From the NCBI GenBank assembly GCA_030824555.1, contig JAVBXK010000014.1, forward strand, positions 1-64,000: 64,000 nt of DNA, given 5' to 3'. The DNA comes from a bacterium (GTDB lineage: Bacteria > Pseudomonadota > Gammaproteobacteria > Burkholderiales > Burkholderiaceae_C). Position numbers and translations under genes: made by a program. The notes beneath the pieces were generated by a model. That model was not told the DNA's origin. It was given only the letters and a program-made list of their open reading frames with translations, and made no database searches. Positions 17,046 to 24,901 of the stretch are shown here, piece after piece; position 1 is the first letter of the stretch; every line of letters starts with the position of its first letter.

Positions 17046-17846
17046 GTGCGTTCACATGAGTCGGCCGCTTGCGCCTCTGCCAAAGCGGGTAGTTTGGCCA
17101 CATCTCCCAATGCTGCTGCGCCTGTAGCCATTCCTGCATACCTGGAAAAAACCTATTGGTGGGCATACCTGCACCCCAATGCGGTACGGATCTTCGAAAG
17201 GCAATGGCTGGTCAACCTCATTTTGTGGGGCAATTTCGCCAGGTTGCGCGATGCAGCGCTTCAAGCACTGAGCAGCGCCAACCAAACCGTCGACGGCAAC
17301 GTGCTCCAAGTGGCCTGTGTGTACGGCGACTTTTCCGAACATCTGGCACAGCGACTGAACGCACATGCACACCTGACTGTGGTGGATGTAGCCCCCATTC
17401 AGGTCAGCAATCTGCAGGCCAAACTAAAGGGCCATGGTCAGGTCACCGTGTTACGGCAAGATGCCACGGCTTTGAGATTTGCCGACGACAGCCAGGATGC
17501 AGTCGCGGTGTTTTTTCTGTTACACGAAATGCCTGCCGACGTGCGGAGACAAACGGTGGCCGAAGCACTTCGTGTGCTCAAGCCGGGTGGCCGGTTGGTG
17601 CTGGTTGACTATCACCGCCCGGTGCTCGGTCACCCGCTGCGGTATGTGATGTGGCCTGTCTTGAAGGTGCTGGAGCCGTTTGCACTGGATTTGTGGCGCA
17701 CCGAATTGGCCGACTGGCTGCCCACCGATGCCCGATTGTCTGCGGTTCGCAAACAAACCTACTTCGGCGGGCTGTATCAGAAAGTGATCATCGACAAAGC
17801 CGCAGTCGATACCTCGCTACCCCCTGCTGGCGTTGACTTGTCATGA
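17046..17846 (+). CDS. rquA: rhodoquinone biosynthesis protein RquA
   Basis: RquA converts ubiquinone to rhodoquinone by replacing a methoxy group with an amino group taken from S-adenosylmethionine; it is the marker gene of bacterial rhodoquinone synthesis. The family signature is intact: YLEKTYWWAYLHPNAVRIF, then RQWLVNLILWGNFARLRDA. The diverged SAM-binding motif reads LQVACVYGDFSEHLAQRL instead of a canonical ExGxGxG, followed by HEMPADVRR and VLKPGGRLVLVDYHRP. The chosen GTG start has AAAGG 8 bp upstream and gives 266 residues, close to the family length; ATG 17016 and GTG 16932 lie upstream, the latter inside the terminator hairpin. It overlaps ratA by 4 bp. Rhodoquinone supports fumarate reduction and other low-potential anaerobic electron transport. 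Confidence 0.87.
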   Translation: MRSHESAACASAKAGSLATSPNAAAPVAIPAYLEKTYWWAYLHPNAVRIFERQWLVNLILWGNFARLRDAALQALSSANQTVDGNVLQVACVYGDFSEHLAQRLNAHAHLTVVDVAPIQVSNLQAKLKGHGQVTVLRQDATALRFADDSQDAVAVFFLLHEMPADVRRQTVAEALRVLKPGGRLVLVDYHRPVLGHPLRYVMWPVLKVLEPFALDLWRTELADWLPTDARLSAVRKQTYFGGLYQKVIIDKAAVDTSLPPAGVDLS

Positions 17847-18307
17847 AAACCGTTCACCGCTCGGCCCTGTTGTGGCACAGCTCCGACGAGATGTTTGTGC
17901 TTGTCAACGACGTGGCGCAGTACCCCGCGTTCCTGCCATGGTGCGTGCGCGCCACGGAGGTGGTGCTCAGCGAAGGCCTGACCGAGGTGACCATGGACAT
18001 CGACTTCCATGGCCTGCACCACAGCTTCACCACCCGCAACCAGCTGGTGCCAGGACGGCAGTTGACGTTGACGCTGGTGAACGGTCCGTTCTCGCACCTG
18101 GATGGCCTGTGGCTGTTCACCCCGCTGGGTGATGCCAGCCAGCATGCCTGCAAGGTGGAGCTGACGCTGAACTACGGGTTTGCCCACTCGTCACTGGACG
18201 CGCTCACGGGCTCGGTGTTCGACCACATTGCCGCCAACATGGTTGATGCGTTTGTGAAGCGGGCTGAGCAGGTCTACGGTGCGGGTGTCCCGCCTGCACA
18301 CGTTTAG
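17843..18307 (+). CDS. ratA: RatA/Coq10-like START-domain protein (SRPBCC fold)
   Basis: A 154-residue protein of the RatA/COQ10 family, with typical features: MFVLVNDVAQYPAFLPWC near the N-terminus, FTTRNQLVPGRQLTLTLVNGPF, then the LWLFTPL strand and the final helix (VFDHIAANMVDAFVKRAEQVYG). In eukaryotes and some bacteria this fold binds the ubiquinone isoprenoid chain; in E. coli RatA was reported to act on ribosome assembly. Its ATG overlaps the rquA stop codon (ATGA), so the two are translationally coupled. A quinone-handling role beside rquA is therefore likely (inference). Confidence 0.86.
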   Translation: MKTVHRSALLWHSSDEMFVLVNDVAQYPAFLPWCVRATEVVLSEGLTEVTMDIDFHGLHHSFTTRNQLVPGRQLTLTLVNGPFSHLDGLWLFTPLGDASQHACKVELTLNYGFAHSSLDALTGSVFDHIAANMVDAFVKRAEQVYGAGVPPAHV

Positions 18308-18432
18308 GGCAAAGCGGTAAGCTGGCCAGTTGCGTTGTCGGTTTTGATAATCCATGGCTTGCGGGCGTGGCTCTGACATTCGCGCGCTTTGTTCAGTGTT
18401 GCCTTCGCATGACTGTGGCACACAGCGGTACA

Positions 18433-18468
18433 CCACCCAAAGCCTGATTGGTGCCAGACTTTGGGTGG
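18433..18468. repeat. perfect 10-bp hairpin between convergent ratA and ahpF
   Basis: CCACCCAAAG (18433-18442) and CTTTGGGTGG (18459-18468) form a perfect 10-bp stem with a 16-base loop between two convergent genes. There is no T-run, so if it ends transcription it is not a standard intrinsic terminator. Confidence 0.5.
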
Positions 18469-18479
18469 ATTCAGCAGGT

Positions 18480-20069
18480 TCAGGCTGTGGCCACGGGGGT
18501 GCGAATGAGATGATCAAACGCGCTCAACGCGGCCTTGGCCCCTTCACCCGCAGCAATCACGATCTGCTTGTACGGCACGGTGGTGCAATCGCCCGCAGCG
18601 AACACGCCAGGCACGCTGGTGTGGCCTTTGGCATCGACCACGATTTCCCCAAAACGGCTGAGTTCCAACGTGCCCTTGAGCCACTCGGTGTTGGGCACCA
18701 GGCCAATCTGTACGAACACGCCTTCCAGTGGCACCAGCGTTTCTTCGCCTGTGGCACGGTCTTTGAAAACCAGGCCGTTCACCTTTTCGCCGTCGCCAGT
18801 GATTTCGGTGGTCTGGGCGTTGACGTGGATGGTCACGTTGGGCAGGCTTTTCAGCTTGTTCACCAGCACCGCATCGGCCTTGAGTTGGTCGGCAAATTCC
18901 ACCAGCGTCACGTGGCTGACGATGCCCGCCAGGTCGATGGCAGCTTCCACCCCCGAGTTGCCGCCTCCGATCACGCTCACGCGCTTGCCCTTGAACAGCG
19001 GGCCGTCGCAATGAGGGCAGTAGGCCACGCCTTTGTTGCGGTACTCGGCCTCGCCTGGGCAGTTGACATTGCGCCAGCGCGCGCCGGTGCTGAGGATCAC
19101 GCTACGGCTTTTGAGTACGCCACCGTTGGCCAGGTGCACGTCCACCAGGTCACCTTCTTGTGCGGCGGGCACCAGCTTGGCAGCCAGTTGCAGGTTCATG
19201 ATGTCCACGCCGTAGTGGCGCACTTGGGCTTCCAGGGCGGCTGCAAACTTTGGGCCGTCGGTTTCCAGCACGGAAATGTAGTTTTCAATCGCCATGGTGT
19301 CGTTCACCTGGCCCCCGAAACGCTCGGCAGCCACGCCCACGCGAATGCCTTTGCGGGCGGCGTACACAGCGGCGGCCGCACCGGCAGGCCCACCGCCGAC
19401 GATGAGCACCTCGTACGGGTCTTTGGCCGACAGTTTGGCCGCGTCACGGGCGGCGGCGCCGGTGTCGATCTTGGCCACGATTTCTTCCACCAGCATGCGG
19501 CCCGAACCGAAGTGGACGCCGTTCAGATAGGTGCTGGGTACGGCCATGACCTGACGCTCGTTCACCTCGTCCTGGAACATGCCACCTTCGATCACCGTGG
19601 CCTTGACCTTGGGGTTGAGGATGGCCATGAGGCTCAGCGCCTGCACCACGTCGGGACAGTTGTGGCAGCTGAGGGACATGTAGACCTCGAAGTTGAAGTC
19701 GCCATCCAGGGCTTTGATTTGCTCGATCACATCGGCTTCCACCTTGGGTGGGTGGCCGCCCGTCCACAGCAGGGCCAGCACCAGCGAGGTGAACTCGTGC
19801 CCCAGCGGCAGGCCGGCGAAAGTCAGGTTCAGTTCGGTCCCCCCGTTGGGGCGCACGAGGTTGAACGAGGGCTTGCGGGCATTGTTGCCGTCGAAGCGGG
19901 CGGAAATTTTGCCGCCGGAAGCGGCCACGATGTCGGCCAGCAGCTGTTTCACTTGCCCATCGGTTTCGGTGGGTGCGGTGGGGTTGGCCAGGCTGGCCAC
20001 CAGCTCGAAAGGCTGGGTCACGCGCTGGAGGTAGGCCTGGAGTTGGGCTTTGAGGGTGTCGTCGAGCAT
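18480..20069 (-). CDS. ahpF: alkyl hydroperoxide reductase subunit F
   Basis: The NADH-dependent disulfide reductase that recycles AhpC. It has 529 residues. The N-terminal tandem thioredoxin-like domain has one active CxxC (SCHNCPD); then comes an FAD domain ([18 protein letters not shown]), the central CPHCDGP redox centre, an NAD-binding [12 protein letters not shown] and the C-terminal FAD contact [15 protein letters not shown]. Usual family length and order. It is separated from ahpC by 370 bp and has its own ATAG-N7-CTAT module upstream, so it is probably transcribed independently in part. Confidence 0.97.
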   Translation of the reverse strand: MLDDTLKAQLQAYLQRVTQPFELVASLANPTAPTETDGQVKQLLADIVAASGGKISARFDGNNARKPSFNLVRPNGGTELNLTFAGLPLGHEFTSLVLALLWTGGHPPKVEADVIEQIKALDGDFNFEVYMSLSCHNCPDVVQALSLMAILNPKVKATVIEGGMFQDEVNERQVMAVPSTYLNGVHFGSGRMLVEEIVAKIDTGAAARDAAKLSAKDPYEVLIVGGGPAGAAAAVYAARKGIRVGVAAERFGGQVNDTMAIENYISVLETDGPKFAAALEAQVRHYGVDIMNLQLAAKLVPAAQEGDLVDVHLANGGVLKSRSVILSTGARWRNVNCPGEAEYRNKGVAYCPHCDGPLFKGKRVSVIGGGNSGVEAAIDLAGIVSHVTLVEFADQLKADAVLVNKLKSLPNVTIHVNAQTTEITGDGEKVNGLVFKDRATGEETLVPLEGVFVQIGLVPNTEWLKGTLELSRFGEIVVDAKGHTSVPGVFAAGDCTTVPYKQIVIAAGEGAKAALSAFDHLIRTPVATA

Positions 20070-20117
20070 GGTGGTGTCCTGTGTGAAGAAGGTGGAAGAG
20101 CGTTGAAGGGTTTGACT

Positions 20118-20132
20118 ATAGATGTTGGCTAT
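20118..20132 (-). promoter_or_regulatory. OxyR-like half operator upstream of ahpF
   Basis: ATAGATGTTGGCTAT fits the OxyR half-site ATAG-N7-CTAT. It lies 49-63 bp before the ahpF start, and a near-identical arrangement precedes ahpC. Confidence 0.5.
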
Positions 20133-20273
20133 TGAATTTTCTATTTGTTATTTTGAAAGCTATCAATAGTCAAAATCCATGATCGAGTTGAAGTCTGTGC
20201 TGGGTGTCCGTGGACACGGATTTGAGAGAGCGTCCCCAGACTTGTCGCGTAGCACCAGGCCTCCCTCAACGAG

Positions 20274-20309
20274 ATGAGAAAACTTGGGAATGGCCTGGCG
20301 TTTTCTCAT
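20274..20309. repeat. inverted repeat in the ahpC-ahpF gap
   Basis: ATGAGAAAAC and GTTTTCTCAT are perfect 10-bp arms around a 16-base spacer. The function is unknown. Confidence 0.45.
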
Positions 20310-20370
20310 GAGGCTGGGCGTTTTCCTCTCTGCACTTTGAATGCGGCCAGTTTGTCGGGCAACGTGGTCG

Positions 20371-20401
20371 AAAAAAAAGGCTGCACACGGCAGCCCTTTT
20401 T
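20371..20401 (-). terminator. intrinsic terminator of ahpC
   Basis: On the minus strand GGCTGC-N5-GCAGCC is followed by eight Ts (A-run 20371-20378). A T-run on the other side makes it potentially bidirectional. Confidence 0.75.
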
Positions 20402-20439
20402 GGGGTGAGGCGCTGGCCCAAACCAGCGGGGCACACCAC

Positions 20440-21003
20440 TCAGATTTTGCCGACCAGGTCCAGCGAAGGGGCAATGGTCTTGGCGCCTTCGTTCCACTTG
20501 GCAGGGCACACCTGGCCAGGGTGAGAGGCGGTGTACTGGGCGGCTTTCAGCTTGCGCAGGGTTTCTTTCACGTCGCGGGCGATTTCGTTGGAGTGCACTT
20601 CCATCGTCTTGATGGACAACTCGGGGTTGATGATGAAGGTGCCGCGCAGCGCCAGGCCTTCTTCAGGGATGTGCACGCCAAAGGCGTTGGTCAGCGCGTG
20701 GGTGGGGTCGCCCACCAGCGGGAATTGGGCTTTGCTGACTGCGGGGGAGGTTTCGTGCCACACCTTGTGTGAGAAGTGGGTGTCGGTGGTGACGATGTAT
20801 ACCTCGGCACCGGCCTTCTGGAATTCGGCGTAGTTGTCAGCAGCGTCTTCCACTTCGGTGGGGCAGTTGAAGGTGAACGCAGCGGGCATGAAGATCAGCA
20901 CAGACCACTTGCCTGCCAGGCTTTGCTCGGTCACTTCAATGAACTTGCCGTTGTGGAAAGCTTGGGCTTTGAAAGGCTGGACTTGGGTGTTGATGAGGGA
21001 CAT
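20440..21003 (-). CDS. ahpC: alkyl hydroperoxide reductase subunit C (2-Cys peroxiredoxin)
   Basis: A 187-residue typical AhpC that reduces H2O2 and organic hydroperoxides. The peroxidatic Cys lies in FTFNCPTEVEDAADNY (about residue 47) and the resolving Cys in GQVCPAKW (about residue 167). The start MSLINTQVQPFK is canonical and preceded by an AGGAGA ribosome site. An OxyR-like operator is 106-120 bp upstream, and a strong terminator follows. AhpF is encoded downstream on the same strand. Confidence 0.97.
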   Translation of the reverse strand: MSLINTQVQPFKAQAFHNGKFIEVTEQSLAGKWSVLIFMPAAFTFNCPTEVEDAADNYAEFQKAGAEVYIVTTDTHFSHKVWHETSPAVSKAQFPLVGDPTHALTNAFGVHIPEEGLALRGTFIINPELSIKTMEVHSNEIARDVKETLRKLKAAQYTASHPGQVCPAKWNEGAKTIAPSLDLVGKI

Positions 21004-21108
21004 GAAAATCTCCTAAGGTGAATGAACGTCGATTGATACCACAGTGTGAAGTCGGTGCCTGCCTCACTGCATCAGAGAAATGCATGGCTGGCCTCGATGG
21101 AGATGAGT

Positions 21109-21123
21109 ATAGGTAGCTTCTAT
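21109..21123 (-). promoter_or_regulatory. OxyR-like half operator upstream of ahpC
   Basis: ATAGGTAGCTTCTAT is an ATAG-N7-CTAT element 106-120 bp before the ahpC start. A conserved AAGCTATCAATAG block follows at about 21148-21160 with nearly the same spacing as at ahpF. Confidence 0.5.
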
Positions 21124-21182
21124 GAGTGATGAATTTTGTTATTTCTAAGCTATCAATAGATTTTTTTTATGAGGCGGCTCGA

Positions 21183-21740
21183 CTACAGCACCTTGAACAA
21201 TTGACTTTGAAAGTCGGGCAGGCGTTTGGCCCCAACACGATTTTCCTCCAGCGCGGATGACCACATGAAGTAGGCCTGTCGCAGGCCATCGGTGCCATTG
21301 GCATGACTGATGGTTTCAATCAAAGTCAGGCGGGTGTACTGCCCAAACACCGTATTGATTGTGTTGATCATGAAGTTACGGGCCATCTCATTTTGAGCGG
21401 TCGTGCGCTGATCCGCTGGTGGCAGTCCGCTCATGGAGTTTGCCGCTGCAGACGATGCTTTGCCGTCAGTTGTACTTTCGGCGTTTGCAGTGCGTCGAAG
21501 TGGGGACGACACCTGCTCGACGCAGGCCTTTTCCTGCAGTGTCTGGAGCAGGGGTTGCAGGTCCTGTCCGGGCATCAGTTCAGAGAGCTCAGACAGTCGC
21601 CGTTGACCATTCATCAGCAGCAACAAACGGCGCTGAAGCAGCGTCAACCCAATCGATCGATCCTGAATTTCCTTTTGTCCAGCGGCGGTTTTGGCAAATA
21701 CAACTGTGGCTTCACTGTTGAACGGGGAGGTCACGGGCAT
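21183..21740 (-). CDS. conserved hypothetical protein with winged-helix-like N-terminus
   Basis: A 185-residue protein I do not recognise. The first 80 residues contain QDRSIGLTLLQRRLLLLMNGQRRLSEL (quoted in parts: RLLLLMNGQRRLSELSEL), a helix-rich block like the short HTH-type modules found in Burkholderiales proteins. A polar linker (residues 85-115) precedes a C-terminal helical domain (MINTINTVFGQYTRLTLIETI). No membrane segment or signal is present. The start at MPVTSPFNSE is chosen because the frame upstream has no coding character. It stands alone upstream of the ahpC promoter. A regulatory role is only a guess. Confidence 0.6.
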   Translation of the reverse strand: MPVTSPFNSEATVVFAKTAAGQKEIQDRSIGLTLLQRRLLLLMNGQRRLSELSELMPGQDLQPLLQTLQEKACVEQVSSPLRRTANAESTTDGKASSAAANSMSGLPPADQRTTAQNEMARNFMINTINTVFGQYTRLTLIETISHANGTDGLRQAYFMWSSALEENRVGAKRLPDFQSQLFKVL

Positions 21741-22084
21741 GTTGATCGAGGAAAAGAGCGTAGCAATGTGCAATGCCAGCCATTGTGCGCATTTGTGCCA
21801 GCCTGAACATAGGGGTTTCGCTGAGGCATTGAAAACACTCGATCGCCAGCTATCGAAATTGACTGGCTCTCGCATCCTCGCTTTGGTCATCAGGGTATTC
21901 CCGATAGTGATGAGGACTTTCCCTAGGTCAGGGCAGTGGATGCTGATTTGGCAAGAATTCAGTAAGAAATCAATAAGACAGTCGCGCCTGCAATGCCACC
22001 TGCCACGAGTGGGCGGCGTTCAAAAACCGGGTGGGCAACCACTATTTTTGAAACCATTCACCCTTTCCACTGAGGAGACAAAAC
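21741..22084. other. divergent intergenic region before the symporter genes
   Basis: 344 bp between the divergent hypothetical gene and the DUF4212 gene, without a supported ORF. It must carry the promoter of the symporter operon, but no clear -35/-10 or sigma-54 element is visible. A GAGGAG ribosome site ends the region. Confidence 0.5.
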
Positions 22085-22345
22085 ATGTCCAGCGACAAAA
22101 GCGCAGACGGATACTGGAAAGCCACCATCGGGTTGCTCACAAAAATCATGATCGTGTGGTTTGCGTGCTCATTTGGTGCAGGCATCCTGTTCGCCGATGT
22201 GCTCAACAACATCAAGCTTGGTGGTTACCCGCTCGGCTTCTTCTTTGCCCAGCAGGGTTCCATTTACGTGTTCATCATCCTCATCTTCTATTACGCCAAG
22301 AAGATGGGCGATATTGACCGTGAATTCGACGTTCACGAAGAATAA
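22085..22345 (+). CDS. DUF4212 small subunit of sodium/solute symporter
   Basis: An 86-residue membrane protein with two helices (MIVWFACSFGAGILFADVLN and GSIYVFIILIFYYAKKMG) and the family hallmark GYPLGFFFAQQGSIYVF. DUF4212 proteins are always encoded just upstream of a VC_2705-type sodium:solute symporter and act with it, like YjcH with ActP. The ATG follows GAGGAG by 9 bp. The large subunit begins 12 bp after the stop. Confidence 0.92.
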   Translation: MSSDKSADGYWKATIGLLTKIMIVWFACSFGAGILFADVLNNIKLGGYPLGFFFAQQGSIYVFIILIFYYAKKMGDIDREFDVHEE

Positions 22346-22357
22346 GGAGCCCATTCC

Positions 22358-24163
22358 ATGGATCTTCAAACCACCATCTATATCGTCGTTGCACTGAGTT
22401 TTGCTCTGTACATCGGCATTGCCATCTGGGCCCGTGCCGGGTCCACATCCGAGTTTTATGCCGCTGGCGGCGCTGTGGGCCCCAAGCTCAACGGCATGGC
22501 CACGGCGGCTGACTGGATGTCTGCGGCGTCCTTCATCTCCATGGCCGGCTTAATCGCCAACATGGGTTACGGCGGCGGCTTGTTCCTGATGGGCTGGACC
22601 GGCGGTTACGTGTTGCTGGCCATGTTACTGGCCCCGTACCTGCGCAAGTTCGGCAAGTTCACCGTGCCCCAGTTCATTGGCGACCGCTTTTACTCGAAGA
22701 GCGCCAGCACTGTGGCCGTTGTCTGCTTGCTGACCGCGTCCACCACTTACATCATCGGTCAGATGACCGGTGTGGGCGTGGCCTTTTCCCGCTTCCTGAA
22801 CGTGTCCAGCGACACTGGTATCTACATTGGCCAAGCCATTGTGTTCCTGTACGCTGTGTTCGGTGGCATGAAGGGCATCACGTACACGCAGGTGGCTCAG
22901 TACATCGTGCTGATCTTCGCGTACACCATCCCTGCCATCTTCATCTCCCTGCAACTGACCGGCATTCCTTTGCCACAGTTGGGTTTGGGCGGCACTTTCT
23001 CTGGCACTGACATGAGCCTGTTGGCCAAGTTGGACATGGTGGTGACCGATCTGGGCTTTGGCAAGTACACCACCACCACGGCTGGCAGCACACTGAACAT
23101 GTTCGTGTACACCCTGTCGCTGATGATCGGTACCGCTGGTTTGCCCCACGTGATCATGCGATTCTTCACGGTGCCCTCCGTGAAGGACGCACGTTCTTCA
23201 GCTGGTTGGGCGTTGATCTTCATTGCCATCCTGTACACCACGGCGCCTGCTGTGGCGGCCATGGCCAAACTGAACCTGCACGGCACGGTGAACACCGCTG
23301 TGAAGGCCGGTGGCGATCTGTACGCACCTGAAGCCTCCATCAAGGCCGAAGACCGTCCCGATTGGATGAAGCGCTGGGAAAAAACCGGCCTGCTGAAGTT
23401 CACTGACAAAAACGGTGACGGCCGCATCCAGTACTACAACGATGCAACCAAGAACGAAGCCGCCAAGGCCAAAGCTGCTGCAGCTGGCTGGAAAGGCAAC
23501 GAACTGACCGTCAACGCCGACATCATGGTGATGGCCAACCCCGAAATCGCGCTGTTGCCCAACTGGGTGATCGCGTTGGTGGCTGCGGGTGGTCTGGCCG
23601 CTGCGCTGTCCACGGCGGCGGGTTTGCTGATGGCCATTGCGTCTGCCGTGTCTCACGACCTGGTGAAGGGCATCTTCGCGCCTGACATCAGCGAGAAGAA
23701 CGAACTGCTGGCGGGCAAGATTGCCATGGCTGTGGCCATCGTGATCTCTGGCTACCTGGGCTTGAACCCACCCGGCTTCGCAGCCGGTACGGTGGCCCTG
23801 GCCTTCGGTATTGCCGCGTCGTCCCTGTTCCCCGCGATCATGATGGGCATCTTCTCCAAGAAGATGAACAAAGAAGGCGCGATCGCAGGCATGTTGGCAG
23901 GTCTGTTTATTACCTTGTTCTACGTGTTCGCACACAAGGGCATCTTCTTCGTCAAGGGTACCGACTTTATCGGTGCCATTGGTGGCGCCAACAGCTTCTT
24001 CGGCATCACGCCTGAAGCCTTCGGTGCAGTGGGTGCGCTGGTTAACTTCATCGTTGCGGTCTTCGTGTCCAAGATGACCACACCTGTGCCTCACCACATC
24101 GAAGCCATGGTGGAAGCTGTCCGCGTGCCCCGCGGTTCCAAGACGGTGGACGGCGCTCACTGA
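22358..24163 (+). CDS. sodium:solute symporter, VC_2705 subfamily (probable acetate/carboxylate uptake)
   Basis: A 601-residue SSS-family transporter with about 13 membrane helices (for example MATAADWMSAASFISMAG in helix 2-3 and the Na+-site region GLIANMGYGGGLFLMG). It carries a long hydrophilic insertion around residues 310-390 that includes DKNGDGRIQYYN (350-361), an EF-hand-like loop with D1, N3, D5, G6 and I8 but Asn instead of Glu at position 12. Its partners are the DUF4212 subunit upstream and the SSS-type histidine kinase downstream; such clusters control acetate metabolism in Vibrio (CrbS/R) and Pseudomonas (MxtR/ErdR). The substrate is inferred, most likely acetate or another short carboxylate. 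A strong terminator follows. Confidence 0.9.
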   Translation: MDLQTTIYIVVALSFALYIGIAIWARAGSTSEFYAAGGAVGPKLNGMATAADWMSAASFISMAGLIANMGYGGGLFLMGWTGGYVLLAMLLAPYLRKFGKFTVPQFIGDRFYSKSASTVAVVCLLTASTTYIIGQMTGVGVAFSRFLNVSSDTGIYIGQAIVFLYAVFGGMKGITYTQVAQYIVLIFAYTIPAIFISLQLTGIPLPQLGLGGTFSGTDMSLLAKLDMVVTDLGFGKYTTTTAGSTLNMFVYTLSLMIGTAGLPHVIMRFFTVPSVKDARSSAGWALIFIAILYTTAPAVAAMAKLNLHGTVNTAVKAGGDLYAPEASIKAEDRPDWMKRWEKTGLLKFTDKNGDGRIQYYNDATKNEAAKAKAAAAGWKGNELTVNADIMVMANPEIALLPNWVIALVAAGGLAAALSTAAGLLMAIASAVSHDLVKGIFAPDISEKNELLAGKIAMAVAIVISGYLGLNPPGFAAGTVALAFGIAASSLFPAIMMGIFSKKMNKEGAIAGMLAGLFITLFYVFAHKGIFFVKGTDFIGAIGGANSFFGITPEAFGAVGALVNFIVAVFVSKMTTPVPHHIEAMVEAVRVPRGSKTVDGAH

Positions 24164-24218
24164 GCGTTTGTCAAGACTTGCCTTTGACCGCGCACTGCTG
24201 CGGCCAAAGTACACAATC

Positions 24219-24252
24219 AAAGCCCCGCCAGCGCTGCTGGCGGGGCTTTTTC
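24219..24252 (+). terminator. intrinsic terminator of the symporter operon
   Basis: AGCCCCGCCAGC pairs with GCTGGCGGGGCT around a 3-base loop, followed by five Ts. This is one of the strongest hairpins in the window. Confidence 0.85.
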
Positions 24253-24294
24253 AATGGTGAAGGGGTGCTTTTTGCATGCCCGCTGGAGTGCTGA

Positions 24295-24654
24295 ATGGTT
24301 TTTGATGTCAGTGTGGCGATGACCTGGATCTTGTTCCTGGCGCTGTTTCCAATGGCTTTCTTCTGGCTGCGTCGGGCTTGGCGGATCGTGATGAGGCGCG
24401 ACTTTTCAGAGGTCGCACTGAAGAAGGGCGTGCCACCGGACAACCCTGAGAAGTGGGCGCCCTACGAAATGGCGATCAATTTCATCGCAGGTACGGTTGC
24501 GGCCTGCCTGATCGTTGCCGTTTTGATGGGCTCGCTTGAGTACGAAACCTGGTCGGCCATCGGTGGCATCACCATCTGGTGCAAGTTTTTTGCGTCGTTT
24601 GGGCTGAGCCGTCAGGCTCACCTGAAACTGGGACGCTACACGTCGCAGAAGTAA
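24295..24654 (+). CDS. conserved small membrane protein in the symporter/kinase cluster
   Basis: A 119-residue protein with two or three predicted membrane helices (VAMTWILFLALFPMAFFWL; FIAGTVAACLIVAVLMG) and a conserved-looking amphipathic centre (VALKKGVPPDNPEKWAPYEMA). No family is recognised. It has a GGAG ribosome site and starts 43 bp beyond the symporter terminator. It precedes a 68-residue membrane protein and the SSS histidine kinase, so it could be an accessory of solute sensing or uptake; that is inference from position. Confidence 0.65.
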   Translation: MVFDVSVAMTWILFLALFPMAFFWLRRAWRIVMRRDFSEVALKKGVPPDNPEKWAPYEMAINFIAGTVAACLIVAVLMGSLEYETWSAIGGITIWCKFFASFGLSRQAHLKLGRYTSQK

Positions 24655-24694
24655 GCAGGTTTTTCCGCGTATCCAGTTCACTGCAAAGGCGCAC

Positions 24695-24901
24695 ATGACA
24701 CACGGCAACGGCAGGCAACGTTTGGTCGCTTTGTTCGTGTTGTGTGGGCTGCTGTTCAACTTCCCGTTGCTGGCGCTGTGGGATGGTGACGTGTGGGTGT
24801 TGGACTTACCTTTGTTTCCTCTGGCCTTGTTTGTGCTGTGGGCAGGGTTGATCGCCATGCTTGCATGGCAGGTGGAGCGGATGGACGGAAAAGGGCCATG
24901 A
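24695..24901 (+). CDS. 68-residue two-helix membrane protein coupled to the SSS kinase
   Basis: A small protein with two hydrophobic helices (LVALFVLCGLLFNFPLLAL; LPLFPLALFVLWAGLIAMLAW) and the linker WDGDVWVLDLP. Its stop overlaps the kinase ATG as ATGA, so translation is coupled. The size and layout recall small SSS partners such as YjcH or DUF4212, so it may be a subunit of the transporter-like sensor domain of the kinase. No specific family is recognised. Confidence 0.65.
   Translation: MTHGNGRQRLVALFVLCGLLFNFPLLALWDGDVWVLDLPLFPLALFVLWAGLIAMLAWQVERMDGKGP

Larger units (their letters stand above)
20070..20439 (-). other. ahpC-ahpF intergenic region with promoter and repeats
   Basis: No gene. 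From the ahpF side it holds an OxyR-like half operator (20118-20132), a second shared block AAGCTATCAATAG (20157-20169), a small palindrome GTGTCCGTGGACAC (20204-20217), a perfect 10-bp inverted repeat (20274-20283 with 20300-20309) and the ahpC terminator (20371-20401). Confidence 0.6.

Noticed and set aside
18354-20135. Long plus-strand ORF (593 codons) opposite ahpF
   Set aside because: It is antisense to a fully motif-complete ahpF; its translation is a low-complexity His/Val/Gly-rich shadow caused by high GC in the third codon position.
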